Of a stretch of 64,000 nucleotides of DNA, positions 26,809-36,502 are shown piece after piece. Numbering within the stretch: the stretch's first letter is position 1; each line of letters begins with the position of its first letter. The notes under the pieces were generated by a model. It worked only from the letters and a program-made list of their open reading frames with translations, was not told the origin of the DNA and made no database searches. Made by a program: the position numbers and the translations under genes. The stretch lies in assembly GCF_024347135.1 (NCBI RefSeq), contig NZ_AP024907.1:2781001-2845000 (forward strand), in the 5' to 3' direction. The stretch comes from Vibrio spartinae (GTDB taxonomy: Bacteria; Pseudomonadota; Gammaproteobacteria; Enterobacterales; Vibrionaceae).

Positions 26809-27696
26809 TTACTGCGACATTTTAAAGCAGTTGGTATAACTCTGACTCAACGTCGTTAAAAAGCGGAAATAACTCCCTTTTGCCAGTGGAATGTCAGTTG
26901 CCAACGGATCAAGTGTTCCGACTTTAGCGGATGTTCCCCGGGTGACACTAGTAATAACTGAAGGTAAAAACTGAGGTTCAGAGAAAATACAGACGTTAGG
27001 CTGTTCTTTAAGTTTGGTCCGAATCTCAATCAAAGTCTTCGCGCCCGGCTTTCGTTCTGGGCTAACGGTAAAATGACCGATATTATTCAAATGATAGTGA
27101 GCCTCAAAATACTCATATGCATCGTGGAAGACATAATAAGGATAGTGCTGATACGCCGACAACTGAGCCTGAATCTGTTGATCTGTTTCAGTTAACTGCG
27201 TCAGGAACTGTGTCAAATTTGCCTGATACTGTGCGGTATGGTCAGGATCCTGTTGAATCAGACGTGCAGCAATCGCTTTGGCAACCACCCGAACCTGCTC
27301 AACTCCCAGCCAGAAGTGAGGATTGATATTACCGTGATGGTGATGACCATCATCATGATGTGACTCGGAAAAATGTCTGAACGGTACACCTTTGATATGG
27401 CTAATCATCAACTGATTGGTTTGATGTGATAAGACTTTCGATAAAAAGGGTTCCAGCCCTTCACCAAACCAGATGATCAGATCGGCCTGCTTGATCCGCT
27501 TTACATCCGAAGGACGAAGTGCATAATCATGCGGCGAAGTATTGGGGGCAAGCAACACATCCGGTTGACTGACACCTGCCATCAATTCGTAACTAATCAT
27601 TTGAATCGGTTTGATACTGGTTAACACATTCAGTGCCCATACAGGGACTGATAGGCTCAACAGTAATGCGAATGTAGTGAGACGAAAGAACTTCAT
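26809..27696 (-). CDS. znuA: Zinc ABC transporter periplasmic binding protein ZnuA
   Basis: ZnuA captures Zn(II) in the periplasm and delivers it to ZnuB/ZnuC. A signal peptide (MKFFRLTTFALLLSLSVPVWA) starts the 295-residue protein. Zinc-ligand context is present: SPHDYALRPSD (first His), a His-rich loop HHDDGHHHHGNINPHFWLG, HDAYEYFEAHY and FSEPQFLP. It is divergent from znuCB across a Zur box. Confidence 0.96.
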   Translation of the reverse strand: MKFFRLTTFALLLSLSVPVWALNVLTSIKPIQMISYELMAGVSQPDVLLAPNTSPHDYALRPSDVKRIKQADLIIWFGEGLEPFLSKVLSHQTNQLMISHIKGVPFRHFSESHHDDGHHHHGNINPHFWLGVEQVRVVAKAIAARLIQQDPDHTAQYQANLTQFLTQLTETDQQIQAQLSAYQHYPYYVFHDAYEYFEAHYHLNNIGHFTVSPERKPGAKTLIEIRTKLKEQPNVCIFSEPQFLPSVITSVTRGTSAKVGTLDPLATDIPLAKGSYFRFLTTLSQSYTNCFKMSQ

Positions 27697-27734
27697 GGAA
27701 ATTTATCCCCAGCTTATAGCTTCAATTTTTCACA

Positions 27735-27753
27735 AATGTTATATTATAACATT
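27735..27753. promoter_or_regulatory. Zur box in the znuA-znuCB intergenic region
   Basis: AATGTTATA-T-TATAACATT is a perfect 9-1-9 palindrome matching the gammaproteobacterial Zur operator. It lies between divergent znuA and znuC, so one site can repress both when zinc is plentiful. The zur gene is not in this window. Confidence 0.93.
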
Positions 27754-27777
27754 ACCATTTTGCAAACGAGTTATTTC

Positions 27778-28566
27778 ATGTCAACACTGATCGAACTACA
27801 AAATGTTTGCGTCGCATTCAACCAAAAAAACGTGTTAGACCATATCAGCCTTCGTGTCGAGCAAGGAACAATCACCACCTTGATCGGCCCGAATGGTGCG
27901 GGAAAATCAACATTGGTCAAAGTCTTGCTAGGGCTTCAACCGATTCAATCAGGGAAAATTACTCGGTCACCACGACTCAAAGTTGGTTATGTGCCACAAA
28001 AGCTTCGTCTGGATGAAACGTTGCCGCTGGACGTACAACGCTTTTTGAAACTTGCCGGACGCTATAGTCGCCAAGAACTGAACGATGCCCTGACTCTCGT
28101 GGGGGCCGCACATCTCACTCATAGCAGTATGCACCATTTATCTGGCGGGGAGACACAACGTGTTTTACTGGCTCGGGCATTACTGCAACGACCCGATGTT
28201 TTAGTGCTCGATGAACCAACCCAGGGGGTTGATGTTCAAGGTCAGATTGATCTATACGAATTAATTCAAATGCTGAGACAGCGCTTCGGCTGTTCCATTT
28301 TTATGGTGTCTCATGATCTCCATTTAGTGATGGCGCAAACAGACCATGTGATCTGTCTCCAGCACCATATCTGCTGTCATGGTGCCCCCGCAGATATTAC
28401 CCAGCATCCCAACTATATTGCGTTGTTTGGTCAGTCACGCCATGAAGAATCTCTGGCCTTTTATCATCACCAACACCAGCATCACCATGATCTTGCCGGA
28501 CAACCGGTCTCTGGCGATGCAACACAATGTAACCACCACACTCACGGACATCATCACCATGGTTGA
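27778..28566 (+). CDS. znuC: Zinc ABC transporter ATPase ZnuC
   Basis: The 262-residue ATPase drives zinc import. Walker A GPNGAGKST, the signature LSGGETQRVL, Walker B VLVLDEPTQGVD and the switch His in VSHDLHLVM are all present. The frame extends up to 27736, but that ATG lies inside the Zur box, so ATG 27778 (MSTLIELQNV) is used. The last about 35 residues are strikingly His-rich (HHQHQHHHDLAGQ, then CNHHTHGHHHHG); E. coli ZnuC has a shorter His patch. The stop overlaps znuB by 8 bases. Confidence 0.96.
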   Translation: MSTLIELQNVCVAFNQKNVLDHISLRVEQGTITTLIGPNGAGKSTLVKVLLGLQPIQSGKITRSPRLKVGYVPQKLRLDETLPLDVQRFLKLAGRYSRQELNDALTLVGAAHLTHSSMHHLSGGETQRVLLARALLQRPDVLVLDEPTQGVDVQGQIDLYELIQMLRQRFGCSIFMVSHDLHLVMAQTDHVICLQHHICCHGAPADITQHPNYIALFGQSRHEESLAFYHHQHQHHHDLAGQPVSGDATQCNHHTHGHHHHG

Positions 28567-29344
28567 GATTATACTTCCTGCCATTCTCGCAGGAATCGGG
28601 ATAGCCTTGATCGCGGGCCCGCTTGGCTCTTTTGTTGTATGGCGAAAAATGGCGTATTTCGGCGACACACTGGCGCATGCTTCGCTAATGGGTTTAGCAT
28701 TTGGCTTTTTGCTTGATATCAACCTAAACCTCGCACTCTTGGTATGTTGTTTAGCGATTGCGACTATTTTAGTGGTTCTACAAAGACAAAAATTCATTGC
28801 GACAGATACCCTGTTAGGCATCCTTGCTCATAGTTCCCTATCGGTTGGTCTGATTGCAGTGAGTTTTCTGAGTGATGTTCGGATTGATCTGATGAGCTAT
28901 CTGTTTGGCGATCTACTCGCGGTCACGCCCAGTGATTTATATTTTATCTGGGGGGGCGTCTTGGTGATTGCGACTTTGCTTTACTTTATCTGGCGACCGT
29001 TACTCTCTTCTACTGTAAATGAAGAACTCGCTTCCGTAGAGGGGACCAATACCGATTTGATGCAACTATTATTGATGCTGATGGTTGGTCTCGTGATTGC
29101 CGTCGGTATGAAATTCGTCGGCGCACTGATCATTACTTCGTTATTAATTATTCCGGCTGCCGGTGCCAGACGTTTATCCACAACACCGGAACAAATGGCG
29201 ATGATTGCATCAGCGATTGGTACGATCGCCGTCTTAAGCGGGCTCTATCTATCCTGGGAGTTTGACACCCCTGCAGGCCCATCAGTAGTTATCTCTGCCA
29301 GTTGCTTATTTATTCTGAGCCACTTGGTCAAAAATAAAGCGTAA
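28559..29344 (+). CDS. znuB: Zinc ABC transporter permease ZnuB
   Basis: ZnuB is the inner-membrane channel for zinc. From ATG 28559 the protein is 261 residues, the E. coli length. Hydrophobic helices fill the sequence (EIILPAILAGIGIALIAGPL, LALLVCCLAIATILVVL, LMLMVGLVIAVGMKFVGALI). The ABC-3 family loop WRKMAYFGDTLAHASLMG is clear. The frame extends upstream inside znuC out of register with any good start; the ATG embedded in ATGGTTGA gives translational coupling to znuC. Confidence 0.96.
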   Translation: MVEIILPAILAGIGIALIAGPLGSFVVWRKMAYFGDTLAHASLMGLAFGFLLDINLNLALLVCCLAIATILVVLQRQKFIATDTLLGILAHSSLSVGLIAVSFLSDVRIDLMSYLFGDLLAVTPSDLYFIWGGVLVIATLLYFIWRPLLSSTVNEELASVEGTNTDLMQLLLMLMVGLVIAVGMKFVGALIITSLLIIPAAGARRLSTTPEQMAMIASAIGTIAVLSGLYLSWEFDTPAGPSVVISASCLFILSHLVKNKA

Positions 29345-29378
29345 AAAAATCCCCCTCAAACCATTGCGGGGGATTTTT
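29343..29378. terminator. Bidirectional terminator between znuB and sucD
   Basis: AAATCCCCC (29347-29355) pairs with GGGGGATTT (29368-29376), flanked by an A-run on the left and T's on the right. It ends znuCB on plus and sucD on minus. Confidence 0.93.
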
Positions 29379-29406
29379 CCTAGCGTCTTTAAACTGACAG
29401 GAATAC

Positions 29407-30279
29407 TTACCAGCCAGTCACATCTCTTAAAGCTTGACCGATATTGGCAAGACTTTTCACAGTTTTCACGCCCGCAGCTTCAAGTGCAGCGAATTTCTCA
29501 TCCGCTGTTCCTTTACCACCAGAGATAATAGCACCTGCATGTCCCATCCGTTTACCCGGAGGTGCAGTGACACCAGCAATGTAAGATACAACCGGTTTCG
29601 TCACATGATCTTTAATAAACGCAGCCGCTTCTTCTTCAGCCGTGCCACCGATTTCGCCAATCATGACAATTGCTTCGGTCTCTGGATCGTCTTGGAACAA
29701 CTTCAGAATGTCGATAAAGTTAGACCCCGGAATCGGGTCACCACCGATACCAACACATGTAGACTGACCAAATCCTTCGTCTGTCGTTTGCTTCACGGCT
29801 TCATAAGTCAATGTGCCAGAGCGGGAAACAATGCCCACTTTACCTTTCTTATGAATATGGCCGGGCATGATACCGATCTTGCACTCATCCGGCGTGATCA
29901 CCCCCGGACAGTTTGGACCAATCATGCGAACGCCCGCTTCATCCAGACGAACTTTCACATCTAACAGGTCAAGCGTCGGGATGCCTTCGGTAATAGTGAC
30001 AATCAGTTCGATACCCGCATCAATCGCTTCTAAGATGGCATCTTTACAGAAAGGTGCCGGAACATAGATAACAGATGCAGTTGCACCGGTCGCTTCAACC
30101 GCTTCACGAACAGTATTAAACACTGGCAGACCTAAATGGGTTTGACCGCCTTTGCCCGGTGATACACCACCGACCATTTGTGTACCATACGCAACCGCTT
30201 GCTCGGAGTGGAAAGTCCCTTGTCCGCCAGTGAATCCCTGACAGATCACTTTGGTCTCTTTATTTATCAATACAGACAT
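29407..30279 (-). CDS. sucD: Succinyl-CoA synthetase (ADP-forming) alpha subunit
   Basis: SucD with SucC converts succinyl-CoA to succinate with ATP formation in the TCA cycle. The 290-residue protein has a CoA-binding N-terminal domain ([20 protein letters not shown]), [18 protein letters not shown] and the active-site His in [13 protein letters not shown]. The start overlaps the sucC stop by one base. It is the last gene of the sdh-suc operon, followed by a terminator. Confidence 0.98.
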   Translation of the reverse strand: MSVLINKETKVICQGFTGGQGTFHSEQAVAYGTQMVGGVSPGKGGQTHLGLPVFNTVREAVEATGATASVIYVPAPFCKDAILEAIDAGIELIVTITEGIPTLDLLDVKVRLDEAGVRMIGPNCPGVITPDECKIGIMPGHIHKKGKVGIVSRSGTLTYEAVKQTTDEGFGQSTCVGIGGDPIPGSNFIDILKLFQDDPETEAIVMIGEIGGTAEEEAAAFIKDHVTKPVVSYIAGVTAPPGKRMGHAGAIISGGKGTADEKFAALEAAGVKTVKSLANIGQALRDVTGW

Positions 30280-31445
30280 TATTTACCCTCCGCAGCAGCT
30301 ACAACTTTCTCAGCAGCTTCAGTTAACGAAGTTGCAGCAATAATGTTCAATCCACTCTCATCCAGCTTCTTCGTACCGAGTTCAGCGTTGTTTCCTTCAA
30401 GACGAACCACGACCGGAACAGAAACACCCACCTCTTCAACCGCACCGATAATACCATCAGCTATCAGGTCACAGCGCACAATACCACCGAAGATATTCAC
30501 CAGAACCGCTTGTACATTGCTGTCGGAAAGAATTATTTTGAAAGCTTCTGTGACACGCTCTTTCGTCGCACCGCCACCAACATCCAAGAAGTTAGCCGGG
30601 CTACCGCCATGCAGGTTAACGATATCCATCGTTCCCATTGCCAGACCAGCACCGTTCACCATGCAACCAATATTACCATCGAGAGCAACGTAGTTAAGCT
30701 CCCATTGAGCAGCATGAGCTTCACGCTCATCTTCCTGTGAAGGATCGTGCATCTCTCTCAGTTTTGGCTGACGATACAATGCATTCGAATCAATGTTGAT
30801 TTTCCCGTCGAGGCAAAGCAGATTATCGTCTCCGGTAATAATCAGCGGGTTAATTTCAAGCAGTGCCAGATCATACTGACTGAACATTTCACCAAGACCC
30901 ATGAAGATTTTGACGAATTGTTTAATCTGATCCCCTTTCAGACCCAGCTTAAATGCCAGTTCACGTCCCTGATAAGGTTGTGGACCAACAAGCGGATCGA
31001 TGGCTGCTTTATGAATCAGTTCTGGCGTTTCTTCAGCAACTTTCTCAATTTCAACGCCACCTTCAGTCGATGCCATAAAGACAACACGACGGCTGGAGCG
31101 GTCAACCACAGCACCAAGATAAAGTTCGTTGGCAATATCAGATGCCGCTTCAACTAAGATTTTTGTCACCGGCTGACCATTCGCATCGGTTTGGTAAGTC
31201 ACCAAGTTCTTGCCGAGCCAATTCTGGGCAAAATCACGAATACCATCTTTTGTATCGTGTAGTTCAACGCCACCGGCTTTTCCCCGGCCACCCGCGTGAA
31301 CCTGACATTTTACGACCCATTTTGTCCCGCCAATTTTACCGGTGGCTTCAGCAGCTTCCTGTGGGGTGCTGCACGCATAACCATCTGGAACCGGCAGACC
31401 AAATTCTGCAAAGAGCTGTTTGGCTTGATATTCATGCAAATTCAT
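30279..31445 (-). CDS. sucC: Succinyl-CoA synthetase beta subunit
   Basis: The 388-residue ATP-grasp protein forms the nucleotide- and succinate-binding part of the enzyme. [18 protein letters not shown] is the conserved N-terminus. [25 protein letters not shown] and [16 protein letters not shown] segments and [16 protein letters not shown] identify it. A 194-base gap with a hairpin separates it from sucB. Confidence 0.98.
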   Translation of the reverse strand: MNLHEYQAKQLFAEFGLPVPDGYACSTPQEAAEATGKIGGTKWVVKCQVHAGGRGKAGGVELHDTKDGIRDFAQNWLGKNLVTYQTDANGQPVTKILVEAASDIANELYLGAVVDRSSRRVVFMASTEGGVEIEKVAEETPELIHKAAIDPLVGPQPYQGRELAFKLGLKGDQIKQFVKIFMGLGEMFSQYDLALLEINPLIITGDDNLLCLDGKINIDSNALYRQPKLREMHDPSQEDEREAHAAQWELNYVALDGNIGCMVNGAGLAMGTMDIVNLHGGSPANFLDVGGGATKERVTEAFKIILSDSNVQAVLVNIFGGIVRCDLIADGIIGAVEEVGVSVPVVVRLEGNNAELGTKKLDESGLNIIAATSLTEAAEKVVAAAEGK

Positions 31446-31599
31446 TGTGCTATTCCGTTATATATTATTTTTTCATTCAATTTCGTTTCAACGAAACGAA
31501 ACATTTTGCAGGGTACTCAGTACGCGCTGAAACATGACTGCATGTTTATTTCCATACATGCTGACAACACAAGACCAGGTGTTGAGCAACCCAGCCTGC

Positions 31600-31631
31600 A
31601 TGGCAGATATCCGGAAGAAGATATCTGCCAT
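31600..31631. repeat. Intercistronic 12-bp hairpin between sucB and sucC
   Basis: ATGGCAGATATC (31600-31611) and GATATCTGCCAT (31620-31631) are perfectly complementary around an 8-base loop, 8 bases past the sucB stop. No T-run follows on the minus strand, so it is more likely an mRNA-processing or stability element than a full terminator. Confidence 0.8.
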
Positions 31632-31639
31632 CTCATTAA

Positions 31640-32848
31640 TTACACATCCAACAGCAAACGTGTCGGATCTTCCAGAAATTCTTTAATTGTGACGAGGAAT
31701 CCTACGGATTCGCGGCCATCAATCAGACGATGGTCATAAGAAAGAGCCAGATACATCATCGGCAGAATTTCTACTTTGCCATCGATCGCCATCGGACGAT
31801 CCTGGATTTTATGCATCCCAAGAATCGCAGCCTGAGGTGGATTGATGATCGGTGTTGACATTAAAGAGCCGAAGACACCGCCGTTCGTCACTGTAAAGTT
31901 ACCGCCCGTCAGTTCTTCTACGGTTAACTTACCGTCCCGGCCTTTTTCTGCCAGCGCTTTAATTCCCTTCTCGATCTCGGCAACACTCAACATATCGCAG
32001 TCTTTCAGAACTGGCGTCACCAGACCACGCGGTGTTGACACAGCAATGCTGATATCGAAGAAATTGTGGTAGACAATATCACTGCCATCAATAGAAGCAT
32101 TGACGCCAGGATAACGTTTCAGCGCTTCTGTAACCGCCTTAATGTAGAACGACATAAATCCGAGACGGATATCATGTCTTTTCTCAAATAGATCTTTGTA
32201 CTGCTTGCGCAGGTCCATGATTGGTTTCATGTTCACTTCATTGAAAGTCGTCAACATGGCCGTACTATTTTTCGCTTCCAGCAATCGCTCAGCAACCCGT
32301 TTACGCAAACGAGTCATCGGTACACGCTTTTCGCTTCTTGCTGCGGCTGGTACAGCAACCGCTTCTTGTTGCTCCGCTGTTGAAGCTTTTGAGGCTGACG
32401 CCAGATATGCTTCGACATCTTCACGGGTAATCCGACCACCAACACCGGAACCTTTCACCTGAGACACCTCAAGATCATGTTCTGCCATCAAACGGCGTAC
32501 CGCTGGACTCAATGCATCATTGGTCTCGTCATTCAGGTTCGCTTTATGGCGTTTGTCCGGCGAAGATTGTGTCGATGTTGTTTTCTCTGATGTGGGTTCA
32601 CCGGCAACAGCACCGGGCTTAAGGCTTCCCAGTAATTGCTTTGATGTTACCGTTGCACCTTCCTCTTGATGAATCGCCTCAAGCACACCGGCCTCTGGCG
32701 CGGGAACTTCTAAGACAACTTTATCGGTTTCGATTTCAAGGAGGATTTCATCACGCTCAACCGCTTCACCCGCTTTTTTATGCCAAGTTGCTACGGTTGC
32801 ATCTGCTACCGATTCAGGTAAATCCGGAACCAGAATTTCAACTGTCAT
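31640..32848 (-). CDS. sucB: Dihydrolipoyllysine succinyltransferase (E2 of 2-oxoglutarate dehydrogenase)
   Basis: SucB transfers the succinyl group to CoA in the 2-oxoglutarate dehydrogenase complex. The 402-residue protein has one lipoyl domain (1-80; lipoylated Lys in [12 protein letters not shown]), a linker, a peripheral-subunit-binding domain (about 110-150, [21 protein letters not shown]) and the catalytic domain with its terminal His-Asp motif [11 protein letters not shown]. It starts 27 bases after sucA. Confidence 0.98.
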   Translation of the reverse strand: MTVEILVPDLPESVADATVATWHKKAGEAVERDEILLEIETDKVVLEVPAPEAGVLEAIHQEEGATVTSKQLLGSLKPGAVAGEPTSEKTTSTQSSPDKRHKANLNDETNDALSPAVRRLMAEHDLEVSQVKGSGVGGRITREDVEAYLASASKASTAEQQEAVAVPAAARSEKRVPMTRLRKRVAERLLEAKNSTAMLTTFNEVNMKPIMDLRKQYKDLFEKRHDIRLGFMSFYIKAVTEALKRYPGVNASIDGSDIVYHNFFDISIAVSTPRGLVTPVLKDCDMLSVAEIEKGIKALAEKGRDGKLTVEELTGGNFTVTNGGVFGSLMSTPIINPPQAAILGMHKIQDRPMAIDGKVEILPMMYLALSYDHRLIDGRESVGFLVTIKEFLEDPTRLLLDV

Positions 32849-32875
32849 ATTTATTTTTCCTTTTATTTCTAGTTC

Positions 32876-35689
32876 TTAATCTAGTGTCAACGCATCATCA
32901 ACGAGTGCTTTCTGCTGCTTCAAGTGAACCGACATATAACCGACGGCCGGAGAAGCCGATGCAGGACGTCCTGCATATTTCAGTTCAGCACCAGCAGGAA
33001 TTGCGGCTCGGAAATTATGTTGGCTGCTATACCATGCACCCTGATTTTGTGGTTCTTCCTGACACCAAACGTAATCCACAACATTCGTATAAGGGGCAAT
33101 GGCAGCTCGAACATCTTCCAGCGGGAATGGATACAATTGCTCGATACGGACAATCGCGACATCCCCTTGCTCATTGTTACGGCGCTGTGCCAGCAAATCG
33201 TAATAGACCTTACCGGAACAGAAAACAACGCGTTTCACCTGAGCTGCATCGAGTTCATCAACTTCCGGAATCGCTGGCTGGAAAGTCCCACTCGCCAAAT
33301 CTTCCATTGAAGAAACGCACAGTGGATGACGTAACAGAGATTTCGGTGACATCACAATTAAAGGACGACGCATTGGACGAACCACCTGACGTCTTAGCAT
33401 GTGATAAACCTGAGCCGGTGTCGAAGGCACGATTACCTGCATATTTTGCTCAGCGCAAAGTTGCAGATAACGTTCGAGACGGGCAGAAGAGTGCTCTGGT
33501 CCCTGTCCTTCATAACCATGCGGCAATAACATCGTAATGCCGCATAAACGCGCCCATTTCTGTTCGCCAGAAGAAATAAACTGATCAATGACAACCTGAG
33601 CGCCATTGGCAAAATCACCAAATTGCGCTTCCCAGATCGTTAAACCACCGGGTTCAGCTGTCGCATAACCATATTCAAAAGCCAAGACTGCTTCTTCGGA
33701 TAACACAGAATCAATGACTTGGAATGGTCCTTGATTACTATGAAGATTCTTCAGCGGCACATAGGTACTGGCATCATTTTGGTTGTGCAATACAGAGTGA
33801 CGGTGGAAGAATGTTCCCCGTCCTGAATCCTGACCTGAGATCCGAATCCGATGACCATCATCAACCAATGTTGCATAGGCCAGAATCTCTGCCATCCCCC
33901 AGTCCAATAATTTTTCACCGTTAATCATCGCCAGACGATCGGTGTAAATTTTCTCGACACGGCTTTGTAATTGATGACTTTCCGGATACAAACAAACTCG
34001 CTTACCAATATCTTTCAGTCGTTCTAAGTCAAACTCGTTCTTCCACACTTCATCCCATTCATGGGACAAGTAAGGTGACCAGTCAACCGAATGCATTGCC
34101 ATGGGACGCCATTCTTTGACAACAACTTCACCATGATCCAAAGCATCTCGATATTCGTTGACGGCCTGAGTCACGAATTCAGCATCAACATCATGACGTT
34201 CGATCAGCACATCGCCATATAGTTTACGCGGTGTCGGATGTTTTTTGATTTTTTGGTACATCAGCGGCTGAGTCGCATTCGGCTCATCCGCTTCGTTGTG
34301 GCCATGGCGGCGATAACAAACCAAATCAATCACAACGTCCTTACGGAATGTATTTCGATAATCCAACGCAATATGGGAGACAAACGCAACCGCTTCCGGA
34401 TCGTCGGCATTCACGTGAAAAATCGGAGCCTGAACCATTTTTGCGATATCGGTACAATACATGGTTGAACGCATATCTCGTGGGTTCGAGGTTGTAAATC
34501 CGACTTGGTTGTTAATCACGATACGTACCGTACCACCAACCTGATAACCACGAGCCTGAGACATGTTGAATGTTTCCGCAACCACACCTTGACCCGTAAT
34601 GGCTGAGTCACCATGAATGGTAATCGGCAACACTTTTGTACCATCTTTATCACCCAGTCGATCCTGGCGAGCTCGGACTGAGCCCATCACAACAGGGTTA
34701 ACGATTTCCAGATGCGATGGGTTAAACGCCAACGCTAAGTGGATATTTCCACCCGGGGTCGCAAAATCAGCAGAGAATCCCTGATGGTATTTCACATCAC
34801 CCGTTCCCCAAGTCTCATCATGCTTACCCGCAAACTCATCAAATAGATCTTGAGGACGCTTCCCTAAGACATTGACCAGCATATTCAGACGCCCACGGTG
34901 AGCCATCCCAACAACAGATTCGCGCATCCCTTGAGAACCTGCGCGACGGATCAATTCTTTCATCATCGGAATGAGTGCATCACCGCCTTCCAGAGAGAAG
35001 CGTTTTGCACCGGGGAATTTAGCGCCCAGATAGCGCTCCAGACCTTCAGCAGCAGTCAACTCTTCAAGGAAAGTGACTTGCTCTTCTTTAGTAAAGGATG
35101 GCTGGCCGACAACCGATTCCAGACGCTGCTGAATCCAACGTTTTTGTTCGGTATTGGTCATGTGCATATATTCTGCACCGATAGAACCACAGTAGATTTG
35201 ATTCAGAGACTCATAAATATCCTTAAGCTTCATGGTCTCCTGACCTATTGCAAAAGAACCGACATTAAATGTCTCTTCCATGTCTCCGGGGTTAAGATTA
35301 TGAAATGAGGGCGCAAGCTCAGCCACTGTCGGCCGTTTCCACAGACCGAGAGGGTCTAACTGAGCAGCTTCATGACCGCGAAAGCGGTACGCATTAATTA
35401 ACTGTAATACTTTTACTTGTTTTGCATCGACATCGGGGTCACTAACTTGGACATTGTAATGCTTTGTCTCTTGAGCGAGTCGACGGAAGTAGTCACGGAT
35501 ACGTGAATGCGGTTGTTCAGCCACATTACTATCATCAGGGCGCGAAAGCCCTTCAAAAACACGTCTCCACTCCTCACTTACCAGGTCGGGATCACTTAAA
35601 TAGAGTTCGTAGAGATCTTCTACGTACGTCGCATTGGCGCCAGCCAAGTGTGAAGACTCGAGCCATGCCTTCATCACGCCGTTGTGCAT
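32876..35689 (-). CDS. sucA: 2-Oxoglutarate dehydrogenase E1 component
   Basis: SucA decarboxylates 2-oxoglutarate with thiamine diphosphate. The 937-residue protein is of normal length. N-terminal MKAWLESSHLAGANATYVED matches the family. The ThDP-binding region includes GMAHRGRLNMLVNVLGK, HGDSAITGQGVVAETFNMS and RRHGHNEADEPNATQP. The C-terminal pyrimidine domain has SGQDSGRGTFFHRHSVLHNQ and FEYGYATAEP. It is followed closely by sucB and preceded by sdhB with an 87-base gap. Confidence 0.98.
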   Translation of the reverse strand: MHNGVMKAWLESSHLAGANATYVEDLYELYLSDPDLVSEEWRRVFEGLSRPDDSNVAEQPHSRIRDYFRRLAQETKHYNVQVSDPDVDAKQVKVLQLINAYRFRGHEAAQLDPLGLWKRPTVAELAPSFHNLNPGDMEETFNVGSFAIGQETMKLKDIYESLNQIYCGSIGAEYMHMTNTEQKRWIQQRLESVVGQPSFTKEEQVTFLEELTAAEGLERYLGAKFPGAKRFSLEGGDALIPMMKELIRRAGSQGMRESVVGMAHRGRLNMLVNVLGKRPQDLFDEFAGKHDETWGTGDVKYHQGFSADFATPGGNIHLALAFNPSHLEIVNPVVMGSVRARQDRLGDKDGTKVLPITIHGDSAITGQGVVAETFNMSQARGYQVGGTVRIVINNQVGFTTSNPRDMRSTMYCTDIAKMVQAPIFHVNADDPEAVAFVSHIALDYRNTFRKDVVIDLVCYRRHGHNEADEPNATQPLMYQKIKKHPTPRKLYGDVLIERHDVDAEFVTQAVNEYRDALDHGEVVVKEWRPMAMHSVDWSPYLSHEWDEVWKNEFDLERLKDIGKRVCLYPESHQLQSRVEKIYTDRLAMINGEKLLDWGMAEILAYATLVDDGHRIRISGQDSGRGTFFHRHSVLHNQNDASTYVPLKNLHSNQGPFQVIDSVLSEEAVLAFEYGYATAEPGGLTIWEAQFGDFANGAQVVIDQFISSGEQKWARLCGITMLLPHGYEGQGPEHSSARLERYLQLCAEQNMQVIVPSTPAQVYHMLRRQVVRPMRRPLIVMSPKSLLRHPLCVSSMEDLASGTFQPAIPEVDELDAAQVKRVVFCSGKVYYDLLAQRRNNEQGDVAIVRIEQLYPFPLEDVRAAIAPYTNVVDYVWCQEEPQNQGAWYSSQHNFRAAIPAGAELKYAGRPASASPAVGYMSVHLKQQKALVDDALTLD

Positions 35690-35776
35690 ATTTTCCCTTT
35701 ACCAGTAATTTTCACATTTTGCTACGGTCTACGCCGAGCTCTGAAAATGCAGGTCCGAAGACCTGCAAACCATCAT

Positions 35777-36490
35777 CTAAACGGAACGTTTAATCAGCAT
35801 TGATTTAATATGACCAATAGCTTTCGTTGGATTAAGACCTTTCGGACAAACACTGACACAATTCATAATGCCATGGCAACGGAAAACACTAAATGCATCA
35901 TCAAGATTAGACAAGCGTTCATCTGTTGCTGTATCACGACTATCAATCAACCAGCGATAAGCAGCTAACAGTCCAGCGGGTCCGATGAATTTATCCGGAT
36001 TCCACCAGAATGAAGGACAGGCGGTCGTACAACATGCACACATAATACATTCATACAATCCATCCAAATGTTCACGCTCTTCAGGAGACTGTAAATTTTC
36101 TCTGGATGGCGGTAAATGCCCATCAGAAATCAGATAGGGCTTCACTTTTGCGTAATTGTCGTAGAACTGTGTCATGTCAACAATCAAGTCCCGAACGACC
36201 GGGAGCCCCGGTAATGGTCGAATAACAATTTTATCGCCTGACAACGCTGATAATGGTGTAATACAGGCGAGGCCATTTTTGCCATTCATGTTCAAACCGT
36301 CAGAACCACAGACGCCTTCCCGACATGAACGACGGAATGCAATTGAAGGATCCTGCTCTTTCAGCAGAATCAATGCATCCAGTACCATCATATCCGAACC
36401 TTCAGGAACGTCCAGCGTATAGTCCTTCATATAGGGCTTTTTATCCACATCCGGATTATAGCGATACAGAGAGAAGTTAAGTTTCATCAC
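35777..36490 (-). CDS. sdhB: Succinate dehydrogenase iron-sulfur subunit
   Basis: SdhB carries electrons from SdhA to quinone through three Fe-S clusters. The 237-residue protein has the 2Fe-2S ligands CREGVCGSDGLNMNG plus a later Cys, and two cysteine clusters CIMCACCTTACPSFWW and CHGIMNCVSVCPKGLNP. It lies 12 bases after sdhA. Confidence 0.98.
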   Translation of the reverse strand: MMKLNFSLYRYNPDVDKKPYMKDYTLDVPEGSDMMVLDALILLKEQDPSIAFRRSCREGVCGSDGLNMNGKNGLACITPLSALSGDKIVIRPLPGLPVVRDLIVDMTQFYDNYAKVKPYLISDGHLPPSRENLQSPEEREHLDGLYECIMCACCTTACPSFWWNPDKFIGPAGLLAAYRWLIDSRDTATDERLSNLDDAFSVFRCHGIMNCVSVCPKGLNPTKAIGHIKSMLIKRSV

Positions 36491-36502
36491 ATTGTCCTCC
36501 CC

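Noticed and set aside
27736..27777. Longer znuC start
   Set aside because: The ATG lies inside the Zur palindrome, which must be promoter/operator DNA; the internal ATG gives the family N-terminus.
28379..28558. Longer znuB start within znuC
   Set aside because: The extension is out of frame with znuC, unlike the family, and ATG 28559 gives exactly 261 residues.
32641..33537. 298-residue plus-strand frame opposite sucA/sucB
   Set aside because: It crosses two strongly conserved genes on the other strand and has no family resemblance.
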